Below, in pieces: positions 1 to 6,663 of a stretch of DNA of 6,663 nt; the first letter of the stretch is position 1, and every line of letters starts with the position of its first letter. The notes below the pieces were generated by a model. The model was given only the letters and a program-made list of their open reading frames with translations, did not search any database and was not told the origin of the DNA. Origin of the DNA: Planctomycetota bacterium (GTDB taxonomy: Bacteria > Planctomycetota > PUPC01 > JACPCR01); contig JASLXP010000416.1 of assembly GCA_030740295.1 (NCBI GenBank), positions 1-6,663 on the forward strand. The letters are read 5' to 3'. Both the position numbers and the translations under genes were made by a program.

Positions 1-1185
1 AAGCTGACTCGAAGATCAGAACTTTCATTCGCAATCGAAAAGCTCCCACCGGGAAGCTACCCCTTTTCCGCTCGGCTCCTGAGCGGGAAGGGCGGCGAGC
101 TTGGAAAAGTCCGGACGGCCCTTACGAAGCTGGCCCCCAGCGAGAGTGCCGTGGCGATCGACCGCTCCCGCCGCTGTCTGCTTGTCGATGGCCAGCCCTG
201 GCTCGCGATTGCGCCGCTCTATCAGTTCTGGCCGCACACTCCTGTCGCCACTGTGGACACAAGGATGAGCCACTGCGCGGACAGCGGTTTCAAGACGGTC
301 ATGATCGTTTGCCGTACCGAGAAGGCCGAAGCAGTCTGGCAAACAGTCTTCGATCGCGCGGGTGAGCGAGGGCTGAAGGTGATTGCCTGGGCACATGGTT
401 TCCCGGGACTTGTGCCTGAGGAGTTCATTAGTCGGTGGAAGTCGCATCCTGCGCTTCTGGCATGGATGCCGATCGATGAGCCTGAGCTCTACGCCAAGCC
501 GGAGGATGTCACTCGAGCGTTCGCCCATTTCCAGAAGCTCGATCCTTACCATCCGGTCTATATGAACAACACCGTGATGGGCATCCCTTCGCACTTCGCT
601 GGCCTGCCCGGCGACATCGTTTCCATCGACGATTATCTGACGAATCGGCCTAACCGAAAAGTTGCCGAGATGGTCAAGGACATCGAGATGATGAATGAGG
701 TCGCCATCCCCAGTCGGCGGCCTGTTTGGATGTTCCTTGCGGGCAATAATCTCTACAACCACAGCCGTGAGCCTACCGCCGGCGAACAGGTGGCCCAGAC
801 TTACGGCTGCGTGATTGCGGGCGCCTCCGGGATCAAATATTTCCTTGGAGATCCAATTTCGCCCAAGCACTGGGCCGCGATGAAACGCACGAACGCAGAA
901 CTGCTTCAACTGGCGCCGGTGATCTACTCACGGGCGCCCGCGCCTTCGGCTGAGTGTTCCGCTTCATCCATTCGCTTCATCACCCGGCGCTCCGGAATCC
1001 ACACTTATCTCATGGCTGTTAATCTGGAAAACGAGAAGACCGATGCGAGTTTCAGCATCACAGGGCTTGCCGATCCTGACGCCATCACTCTTTTCGAAGA
1101 TCGGTTGGTTCCGATTCGATCTGGTTTGCTCAAGGACACCTTTGCTCCGCACGAGCGGCACGTGTATCGAATCCGAGGTGATTGA
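1..1185 (+). CDS. TIM-barrel glycoside-hydrolase-like protein, 5'-truncated by the window edge
   Basis: The frame is open from base 1 to the TGA at 1183-1185, giving 394 visible residues. The GTG at 151 is an internal codon, because the residues before it already read like the end of a beta-sandwich domain (LPPGSYPFSARLLSGKGGEL, about 14-33). A barrel then starts with CLLVDGQPWLAIAPLY (59-74). The strand HPALLAWMPIDEPEL (149-163) carries DEP at 159-161, and its Glu is the best candidate acid/base. Further family-like segments are REPTAGEQ (256-263) and GASGIKYF (274-281). The last ~70 residues form a C-terminal beta domain ending in HVYRI. This layout (Ig-like domain, barrel, small beta domain) is known from multidomain glycosidases of Planctomycetota and Verrucomicrobiota; the exact GH family and substrate are not readable. 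Export cannot be judged because the N-terminus is missing. The next gene lies 94 nt downstream on the same strand, so co-transcription is plausible. Confidence 0.85.
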   Translation, partial: KLTRRSELSFAIEKLPPGSYPFSARLLSGKGGELGKVRTALTKLAPSESAVAIDRSRRCLLVDGQPWLAIAPLYQFWPHTPVATVDTRMSHCADSGFKTVMIVCRTEKAEAVWQTVFDRAGERGLKVIAWAHGFPGLVPEEFISRWKSHPALLAWMPIDEPELYAKPEDVTRAFAHFQKLDPYHPVYMNNTVMGIPSHFAGLPGDIVSIDDYLTNRPNRKVAEMVKDIEMMNEVAIPSRRPVWMFLAGNNLYNHSREPTAGEQVAQTYGCVIAGASGIKYFLGDPISPKHWAAMKRTNAELLQLAPVIYSRAPAPSAECSASSIRFITRRSGIHTYLMAVNLENEKTDASFSITGLADPDAITLFEDRLVPIRSGLLKDTFAPHERHVYRIRGD

Positions 1186-1279
1186 AAATTGGGAACGTTG
1201 TGCGTGCGCTCTGCGATCGATCTGTCTTGTCACTGAGCGCCTAGACCACTCTTCGAGCAAACATCAAAAAGCCTCGGCC
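1186..1279 (+). other. Short spacer between the two + strand genes
   Basis: This 94-nt gap contains no convincing hairpin with a T-run and no clear -35/-10 pair. The bases before ATG 1280 (catcaaaaagcctcggcc) lack a strong Shine-Dalgarno sequence. With nothing that clearly ends or starts transcription here, the simplest reading is that both + strand genes are read from one message. Weak sites cannot be excluded by eye. Confidence 0.5.
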
Positions 1280-2461
1280 ATGCCATCACAGAGACCGCAG
1301 TGCTCACTGTCACCGGAACGCCTCATCACAAAGGATGGGACCATCATCCCTCAAGCGGCTCGCCTCGCCGATGGCCGCATACTCGTCTGCTACAGTGTCG
1401 GCACGGACAGTTGGTTTTCACCGTCTGGCTTCTCCGTCTCGGAGGACGGCTTTACCTGGCGTCGGATCGATGGCCCGATGCATTCGGTCAGTGCTATTGG
1501 GCCTAGCGGAGGTGAAAAGGCGCTCCTTTTCGACCAGTACCTATGGCGTACCGCTGAGAGTCGTTACGTGGCATTCTGCTGTGAAGCCCGCGAGGCTCTG
1601 ACGTTTGCCGAACCCTGTCTGGCGGAATTCCACCTGGAGGGGGCGCTCTGCAAGCACTACATACCGCGACCTGCCGACGATCCTGACGCCTTCTACGAGC
1701 CGAAGATCCCGGAGTTTTATCGACCTGTGACCGAGCGATATGGTGCCCAGGTGGGCGGCCACATTTTCGGCAGCATTATCGAACTGCCCGATGGCGCGAT
1801 GGGGCTCTCGGCCTACTGTCAGATGAAAGGCAACACGCGCCGAAAAGATACCGCCCCTTCTGACTACGTCGGGAGACGGCCAGATGAAGGGGTGGCTGAT
1901 GAAGCGACGGATGACATCCTCTGGTCGGCCATATTCTTTCGCTCCGATGATGAGGGGCGGACGTGGCACGCGGCTTCCACCATTGCAGAGGCGGAGGTGG
2001 ATTTCCCATTCGACGCGGGTGTGCTTTATTCGGAAGGGTTCACTGAAGCCGGTCTTTCGTGCACGTCTGAGGGGAAAGTCTATGCGCTCGTACGCCACGG
2101 CAGCTACATGCTGTTGTGGCGTTTCATCTCTGCTGATGGGGGCCGTACGTGGTGTGAACCCATGTGCTTCAACTATCCCGGCGTTGCTCCATCCATGTGT
2201 CTATTGCCCAACGGCATGCTCGCAGCAGCGTGGGGGCGACCTGGCATGACCGTTGGCTTCAGCATCGATGGCACGGGAAGCACGTGGGACGCGCTCGTGG
2301 GCGTGATGCAGGACGATGTGCAAAGCCAGAAATACCCCTGGCTCGTCCCCATCGGCGAAAACCGCGTGATGCTCTTTTACGACAAACGCAAGTGGGACAG
2401 CGAGCGCCGCGTCTTCTACGAACATGGAATCTACTGCCGGGAGATCACAGTGGGCCAATAA
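1280..2461 (+). CDS. BNR/Asp-box beta-propeller protein (sialidase-like superfamily)
   Basis: This is a 393-residue protein if it starts at ATG 1280. The frame is open further up to an ATG at 1043, but that would overlap the upstream gene by 143 nt and add residues without domain character, so 1280 is preferred. No clear Shine-Dalgarno site precedes it. Four Asp-box turns are visible: VSEDGFTW (53-60, Glu replacing the usual Asp), SDDEGRTW (222-229, canonical), SADGGRTW (284-291, canonical) and SIDGTGSTW (328-336, one residue longer). They mark the turns of a multi-bladed propeller of the sialidase/neuraminidase superfamily. AAAWGRPGM (315-323) followed by a strand and an Asp box resembles propellers common in Planctomycetota and Verrucomicrobiota. 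The first sialidase arginine, normally in a FRIP motif, is not apparent: the matching place reads GTIIPQ (20-25). True sialidase activity is therefore doubtful; another hydrolase or lyase on decorated glycans, or binding, is possible. There is no signal peptide with this start. Confidence 0.88.
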   Translation: MPSQRPQCSLSPERLITKDGTIIPQAARLADGRILVCYSVGTDSWFSPSGFSVSEDGFTWRRIDGPMHSVSAIGPSGGEKALLFDQYLWRTAESRYVAFCCEAREALTFAEPCLAEFHLEGALCKHYIPRPADDPDAFYEPKIPEFYRPVTERYGAQVGGHIFGSIIELPDGAMGLSAYCQMKGNTRRKDTAPSDYVGRRPDEGVADEATDDILWSAIFFRSDDEGRTWHAASTIAEAEVDFPFDAGVLYSEGFTEAGLSCTSEGKVYALVRHGSYMLLWRFISADGGRTWCEPMCFNYPGVAPSMCLLPNGMLAAAWGRPGMTVGFSIDGTGSTWDALVGVMQDDVQSQKYPWLVPIGENRVMLFYDKRKWDSERRVFYEHGIYCREITVGQ

Positions 2462-2485
2462 AAAACCTGTGCCTCGCCACTCACA

Positions 2486-3226
2486 TTACGTGGGATAGGT
2501 GATCTTCACCGTGTCAAACATGACCACGCCTTTCGGAAGGTATTCCATGTCCACCTTGTAGTCTTTGTTGGCCCATTGATGATGGATGTCATCCACCTCA
2601 CCGATTGGAACGATGTTCAATGGGAACAGGATGAAGATGATGTCGACGTTCACGTCACTCAGTACTTCGGCGATGTCCCCGTAACCGTACTGGTGAACCA
2701 TGTCGTGACGCGAGCCGATGCAAGTCCACTGATCTGGATCGGCGACGAGCTTGACCGTCTGTTCCGACCATTCGCGAGTGATCTCGAAGGGCTGTCCTGA
2801 CAGGATGAAATTTGGTGTGGTCTTGGGTGGGCCTTCAACGTGCGACTGCACCAGCAGCAGCAGTTGCGCCCCACCGATGTCCGGGCTCGGTACGGGTCTA
2901 TGGTAATTGCAGAGAGGGCCTGAGAGATCCATTGCGCCACGCAATCGCACACTGAGCTCCGCGTTAGTCAGATCCCTGCTGAATCCGCCTTCGGTAAAAC
3001 GATTCACTCCCCAGCGCTCAGCAATTTCCGGGCTCTGCCGACTTTCGTGGGTGAGCAGGTACATGAGCAGGTGAAGATAACCCGCGCCCGGCGGCGCGTG
3101 ATTGGCATCCACCGACCAGGGGCTGACGCAGTAGGCCACACCATCCCAGACAGGCAGCGGGCTCCAAAGGTCAGCAATCCAGCCGCCAGGCCCTTCATCA
3201 AAAGTCTCAATATATGTTTTCGGCAT
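2486..3226 (-). CDS. Predicted jelly-roll (LamG/CBM-like) protein of unknown function
   Basis: This 246-residue protein starts at ATG 3224-3226 and stops with TAA 2486-2488. I do not recognise a named family. The opening YIETFDEGPGGW (5-16) and the closing VVMFDTVKITY (234-244) are the kind of first and last strands seen in laminin-G-like and carbohydrate-binding jelly rolls. In between are alternating hydrophobic strands such as AELSVRLRGAMDLSG (89-103), AQLLLLVQ (120-127) and VNVDIIFILFPLNI (192-205). Aromatic residues that could stack on sugars are frequent (W16, W21, W27, W37, W72, W153, W167, W218). There is no signal peptide, transmembrane segment or clear catalytic motif. The upstream bases show no strong Shine-Dalgarno site. 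It lies 228 nt downstream of the GH2-like gene on the same strand and converges with the Asp-box gene. A glycan-binding role or a concanavalin-like lyase/hydrolase fold is inference only. Confidence 0.8.
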   Translation of the reverse strand: MPKTYIETFDEGPGGWIADLWSPLPVWDGVAYCVSPWSVDANHAPPGAGYLHLLMYLLTHESRQSPEIAERWGVNRFTEGGFSRDLTNAELSVRLRGAMDLSGPLCNYHRPVPSPDIGGAQLLLLVQSHVEGPPKTTPNFILSGQPFEITREWSEQTVKLVADPDQWTCIGSRHDMVHQYGYGDIAEVLSDVNVDIIFILFPLNIVPIGEVDDIHHQWANKDYKVDMEYLPKGVVMFDTVKITYPT

Positions 3227-3314
3227 TGAGTGTTATTCCGAGTTGTATTTCAGTTCCCAAATCTGGAATGGCGAAACTGAAGAGGTTTTTCAAGGTCGAA
3301 TAATATCTCTACAG

Positions 3315-3324
3315 TCAATATTGA
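3315..3324. repeat. Perfect 10-bp palindrome (TCAATATTGA)
   Basis: TCAATATTGA reads identically on both strands and sits about 90 nt upstream of the jelly-roll start codon in an AT-rich stretch. Its position would suit an operator half-site pair, but a single AT-rich palindrome of this length can occur by chance, and no second copy was noticed in the window. Confidence 0.3.
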
Positions 3325-3380
3325 GAAATAGGAAGGCTAGAGCTCCATGCACACAGTCACATGAACTGAAGCGGACACAG

Positions 3381-3428
3381 ATCGGACCCGAAAAGCTGAG
3401 AAAAGGAAGGCATCGGACCAGAAGCTGA
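3381..3428. repeat. Imperfect direct repeat, two copies
   Basis: ATCGGACCCGAAAAGCTGA (3381-3399) and ATCGGACCAGAAGCTGA (3412-3428) share ATCGGACC and AGAAGCTGA-like blocks, differing by two inserted bases and one substitution. The copies start 31 nt apart, just downstream of the GH2-like stop codon on the - strand. They may be a duplication relic or part of an mRNA 3' end; no function is evident. Confidence 0.4.
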
Positions 3429-3454
3429 AGGCGACGCGGGACACATTCCAGATT

Positions 3455-6400
3455 TCACCACACATGGTGCTGGTAAGGATCGAAATTGAGCGGGCGGGAT
3501 TCGTAAAACTGGCTCTGTTCCAGCATCGGCCGTTTGCCGATGTTTTGCACGGTGTAACCGGGCAGCCATTCTTCTGGTTTGCCGTAGCCGCTGACCGCGG
3601 TGACCTTCACCTCGAAATTGCTTTTGATACCGAGGTTGGTGAAGAGCGTGTTGTAGATCCGCAGGGCTTTGCTTCGCTGCCAGGGGGATTTGAAATCGTC
3701 GGGTTCGAACTGGATGAAAACGATTTTGCCTTTCCCAGCGGGCACCTCGCCGATTAGTCCTGACGCGGCGACAGTTTTTGCATCGGCCTTGATCGTGAGG
3801 AATCGGTGGTGGCCTCGCCAGTAGAGATCGCTTGGGCCGATGCCTGTGAAAAGCGAAGAGGTTGGGACATCGGAGCCGAAACTCTCTCGCGGCTCGGAAG
3901 GCAGTTGCACTGGCAGCATCCAGGACCAGGACGAATCTCTGGCCTGCACGTTCTTCTGCTCCGGCTTGGTTTCTTCATCCTCAAACAGGTCATCATCGTT
4001 GTCCTTAGTCTCCGCTTTGTCTTTTTCAAGACTGGGCACTTCCAGGGCAGGTGCACCGGCGTTGTCATTCGTCTTCGAGGAAGCTTGGGGGACGCGCTTG
4101 CTGCTCAGCACTACAGTGCCGCCTCCTTCAAGAAACGCAGAAATCCGTCCAGGCAGTTCGGGTGATGTTTCCTTCCTGAAACTTTCATGATCCAGGAATA
4201 CGACATCGCCATCAGGGACGTCGCTCCTCTTGAATTCCACGCCCACGTTCTGCAGGAGCTTTTCCTTCGTGCCTTCGCCCAGTAACACCAGTTCAGTCTG
4301 TCTCTGGTCTTTGGAGCCCGTGTATTCTTTGAGGATGCGGTGAAGAAGATGGGTGGCTGTGGGATCGACTCCGTAGTGATCGATCAGGTCGAGCTGTGAA
4401 AGCAGGATGCGGCCCTTGCCTTGTTCGAACTCAATCAGCGGGGTGTACAGGAGGTCAAATCCGCAATCCATCAACACGCGAAAATTGCCTCGCTGCGGCT
4501 TCTCGAAGGCGAAGGTGGCCACCATCCCATTATTCGACCAATGCCAGTAACGGCGTTGTCCAAACGAATTCCGCTGGCCGTGCTTGCTTGAGCGGCCGGC
4601 ACGCCAATCGGAGTCTTTGTTGTAGGAGGGATAGGCTGGCAACAGTTTGCTTTCGCCCTGCCAGTCTCTGAAATCGTTGGCGTCAAGCCCGGCCATGAGT
4701 GGTGAATTGTCGGCCCTAACAAAAGCATTGCGGGCGTTGAGATTCTCGAGCTTCAGTCCCATCACATGCCTGTTCATCTGCTCGAGGCAGATAATGTTCA
4801 GGCCCTCGATGACAGTTTCATCAATGGGCAGCCACTCACGAAAGATTTTCGCAGCTTCCGAATAACTGTTCTTGCCGATGATGAGAGCGGAGTAGCGTGA
4901 AAGCGAGGTGACACCGCGGTCGATGGTCTCCTCATTCACGAGCTGATAGCTCAAACCGCACTTCTTAAGCACTGCCTCTGTCTCACCTGTGGAGTCGATA
5001 AGAGCCAGTTTTGCGGAGAGCTTTGGTGGAACCGATGGTGGGAAGACCGTGATTGCGAACGTGTCCGCCAGATTGAGCTTTCCTGCATCGCCTTCAAATT
5101 GGGCCGTGATTTGGATGCGCGTCTTTGTCGCCGAATCAAGGCACTGGAAGCGGATCGGATGAAAGTGCACCTTGCCCTGGCTGACCTCGATTTCGCAATC
5201 GTCGGAGGCGAGCACTTTTCCAGACTTGTCCCGGGCTTCCCATTTGAGCTGGCCTGCGACGTTGTGGAAAGTGTCATTGACGAAGACGGCGCTTTTCCGA
5301 ATCGTCTCACCGGCCGTGAAGTTGTGGCCCTTCTCGACGAAGTTTCTTTCCTCGCCTCCGAGATAAAACAGGAAGGGGGAGTTGACTTTCTTCAGGTTGC
5401 GGCCATGGCGATTAATTTTGCCGGCGTCGTGGGTGGAGGTTGTTTTGAATTCGACATGAAAAAGGTAGCCGCTGATGCCGTAGGTGCGCCACGACCGGAG
5501 GGACCTGCCAAAGGACAGCTCCATCACGTCGTACGCATGAGGCGATCGTGTCCAGGGCGTATGGACATCCTTCCTGGCTAAAGAGTCGACAAGTTCCCCG
5601 GTCAGTTGCTGGTAGGCACGGTCGCCAAAGTAACCTGCGTGGTGTTCGGCGAGAATGATCTGATTGCTTCCGCGCTGCCACATTTCCATCTCATGACTTC
5701 GCGGGATGACGAACTGCATCTCGGTGGGCACAAGCGGGTCCTGTCTCGTCTTGGACCAGTGGGCTGGCCATTCTTCGATGGTCTGGATCGGTGTTCCCCA
5801 ACCGAGGGTTGTCATGATCCCGCGGAAGTCGCCACCGGCTCCAAGTCGATAAAAGAAGACGAGTCGGTTCGTAGGGTCGTCATTTCGCATCTGTCGGGCG
5901 ATCTGGTAGTGGCGTTGCCCTGCCATGGTCTCATCCGAGACGACGCCGCCTATCTGCATGGGATGTCCATGAGGCCCGTTCACATACCCGTTTCCCCAGA
6001 CTTGCCAGGCGATGACGGAAGGGTGATTGCCGACTCGCTTGATGGCATCCTGCAACGCGGACGGGCCTCTGCTCATGTGATAGAAGACCAGCCAGCCCTG
6101 TTCATCGGTCGTGTTGAGGGAATGTTCCTGAGCGGGATCGGGAGTGAGCGTACGGTCGGCATTTTGGCCGACTTCCTTTTGCAGCTTGATTTTCGCCGCG
6201 GAAAAACCGTAAGAGGAAAGGTAGTTGTGGGATGAGCCCCGGATGGAAAGCCGCTTGCCGTTCATGTAAATCACGCCTTTTTCAACCCAAAGCTCACGAT
6301 AGCCAAACCTGACGGGCCAGGTGGCGTCCAGGGCGCGTCCTCCTTCGTTCGCTCGGATGACGAGATGGTAAAGCTGCGGCGCTTCAGGAGACCAGCAGGT

Positions 6401-6663
6401 AAGACCATCAGCGCTGAAGGTGATTTCTCTTTCTCCTTCGAAGCCGGCCGACAGATTGAGCAATTCAATTGCACCAGCAGCCATTTTCGTTCTGGTGCCG
6501 GCGTCGATAATCTCAGCCTCGAATCTGATGGGGATGTTGCGCTTCGAACCGTTTTTCATTTGAAGCCGGACTGCGAGCTGTTGGTCTCTCACTTTCGGAA
6601 TGATCAACGGCTCGCCCAGCATCACGTCGCTCGGCTTGACGATTTCAAGGATGGGCGATTCCG
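3455..6663 (-). CDS. GH2-like multidomain protein with two glutamine-amidotransferase-like domains, N-terminus beyond the window
   Basis: The frame is open from the right edge to the TGA at 3455-3457. Residues here are numbered from the GTG at 6625, giving 1056; about 12 more in-frame codons lie before it and no start is visible. Residues 1-105 are a GH2 beta-sandwich. FGYRELWVEKGVIYMNGKRL (107-126) then IRGSSHN is the GH2 entry into the barrel. HPSVIAWQVWGNG (201-213) aligns with the HPSVIxWSxGNE strand but has Gly where the acid/base Glu should be. IILAEHH (323-329) may be the nucleophile strand, with E327. Residues ~425-530 are another beta-sandwich. Residues ~535-770 resemble a Rossmann-type GATase domain, including LLYTPLIEFEQGKGRILLSQ (725-744). 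Residues ~775-1000 look like a second one (FLEGGGTVVLSS, 831-842), interrupted by a charged linker at ~850-897. The C-terminus is NFDPYQHHVW. Beta-galactosidase or glucuronidase ancestry is likely; present activity is uncertain. Confidence 0.9.
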   Translation of the reverse strand, partial: ESPILEIVKPSDVMLGEPLIIPKVRDQQLAVRLQMKNGSKRNIPIRFEAEIIDAGTRTKMAAGAIELLNLSAGFEGEREITFSADGLTCWSPEAPQLYHLVIRANEGGRALDATWPVRFGYRELWVEKGVIYMNGKRLSIRGSSHNYLSSYGFSAAKIKLQKEVGQNADRTLTPDPAQEHSLNTTDEQGWLVFYHMSRGPSALQDAIKRVGNHPSVIAWQVWGNGYVNGPHGHPMQIGGVVSDETMAGQRHYQIARQMRNDDPTNRLVFFYRLGAGGDFRGIMTTLGWGTPIQTIEEWPAHWSKTRQDPLVPTEMQFVIPRSHEMEMWQRGSNQIILAEHHAGYFGDRAYQQLTGELVDSLARKDVHTPWTRSPHAYDVMELSFGRSLRSWRTYGISGYLFHVEFKTTSTHDAGKINRHGRNLKKVNSPFLFYLGGEERNFVEKGHNFTAGETIRKSAVFVNDTFHNVAGQLKWEARDKSGKVLASDDCEIEVSQGKVHFHPIRFQCLDSATKTRIQITAQFEGDAGKLNLADTFAITVFPPSVPPKLSAKLALIDSTGETEAVLKKCGLSYQLVNEETIDRGVTSLSRYSALIIGKNSYSEAAKIFREWLPIDETVIEGLNIICLEQMNRHVMGLKLENLNARNAFVRADNSPLMAGLDANDFRDWQGESKLLPAYPSYNKDSDWRAGRSSKHGQRNSFGQRRYWHWSNNGMVATFAFEKPQRGNFRVLMDCGFDLLYTPLIEFEQGKGRILLSQLDLIDHYGVDPTATHLLHRILKEYTGSKDQRQTELVLLGEGTKEKLLQNVGVEFKRSDVPDGDVVFLDHESFRKETSPELPGRISAFLEGGGTVVLSSKRVPQASSKTNDNAGAPALEVPSLEKDKAETKDNDDDLFEDEETKPEQKNVQARDSSWSWMLPVQLPSEPRESFGSDVPTSSLFTGIGPSDLYWRGHHRFLTIKADAKTVAASGLIGEVPAGKGKIVFIQFEPDDFKSPWQRSKALRIYNTLFTNLGIKSNFEVKVTAVSGYGKPEEWLPGYTVQNIGKRPMLEQSQFYESRPLNFDPYQHHVW

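Larger units (their letters stand above)
3227..3454 (-). promoter_or_regulatory. 228-nt intergenic region, leader of the jelly-roll gene
   Basis: This is the largest non-coding stretch of the window, between the end of the GH2-like gene and the start of the jelly-roll gene, both on the - strand. Its part nearest the jelly-roll gene is more AT-rich than the surrounding coding DNA. On the - strand it holds TTGACT (3313-3318) and TATTAT (3300-3305), but only 7 nt separate them, so they do not form a normal sigma-70 promoter; each alone could belong to one with a poor partner. A 10-bp palindrome overlaps the TTGACT. No strong rho-independent terminator for the GH2-like gene is visible. The gap length makes a separate promoter plausible, but this is inferred rather than shown. 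Confidence 0.3.

Noticed and set aside
25..909. Long open frame of 294 codons on the - strand
   Set aside because: It lies entirely opposite the glycosidase gene, has an Arg/His-rich composition without domain motifs, and the + strand frame shows clear family motifs.
1043..1279. Upstream extension of the Asp-box gene to ATG 1043
   Set aside because: It would overlap the preceding gene by 143 nt, and the added residues show no signal peptide or domain pattern.
2449..2482. Possible terminator hairpin between the convergent genes (AGTGG pairing with CCACT)
   Set aside because: The stem is only 5 bp with a loop of about 24 nt, and no T-run follows on either strand.
2851..2863. Short CAG triplet run
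   Set aside because: It is only four units long and simply encodes LLLL within a hydrophobic strand of the jelly-roll protein.
3243..3428. 61-codon open frame on the + strand in the intergenic region
   Set aside because: There is no ribosome binding site, no recognisable motif, and its composition looks like translated non-coding sequence.
5606..6235. 209-codon open frame on the + strand
   Set aside because: It is antisense to the GH2-like barrel, whose motifs are well conserved; it shows no recognisable domain.

Overview
The window is a carbohydrate-processing locus. It holds four protein-coding genes, and the two outer ones run off the edges. The + strand carries the 3' part of a TIM-barrel glycoside-hydrolase-like gene (1..1185), followed after 94 nt by a BNR/Asp-box beta-propeller gene of the sialidase-like type (1280..2461). 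The - strand carries a very large GH2-like multidomain gene (3455 to the right edge). After a 228-nt gap this is followed by a small gene for a predicted jelly-roll protein (2486..3226). The two pairs converge, with only 24 nt between their stop codons. I see no RNA genes, CRISPR arrays, insertion sequences or transporter and regulator genes.

The organism is probably a moderately GC-rich member of the Planctomycetota, Verrucomicrobiota, Lentisphaerota or Kiritimatiellota. This is inferred from the gene content: barrels with a LxWxxxDEPE-like strand, Asp-box proteins with a GRPG motif, and GH2-like proteins followed by glutamine-amidotransferase-like domains are typical of those phyla. The weak Shine-Dalgarno sites fit too. 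No marker gene is present, so the phylum is not proven.

The likely shared theme is breakdown or recognition of a complex, possibly sulfated or decorated, polysaccharide. The substrate cannot be read from the sequence. The most notable point is that the two best-recognised enzyme folds lack expected catalytic residues. The GH2-like protein has GNG where the acid/base motif NE is expected. The Asp-box protein has no FRIP arginine. These may be divergent enzymes with a different chemistry, or binding proteins. The small jelly-roll protein belongs to no family I can name and is the least characterised gene here.
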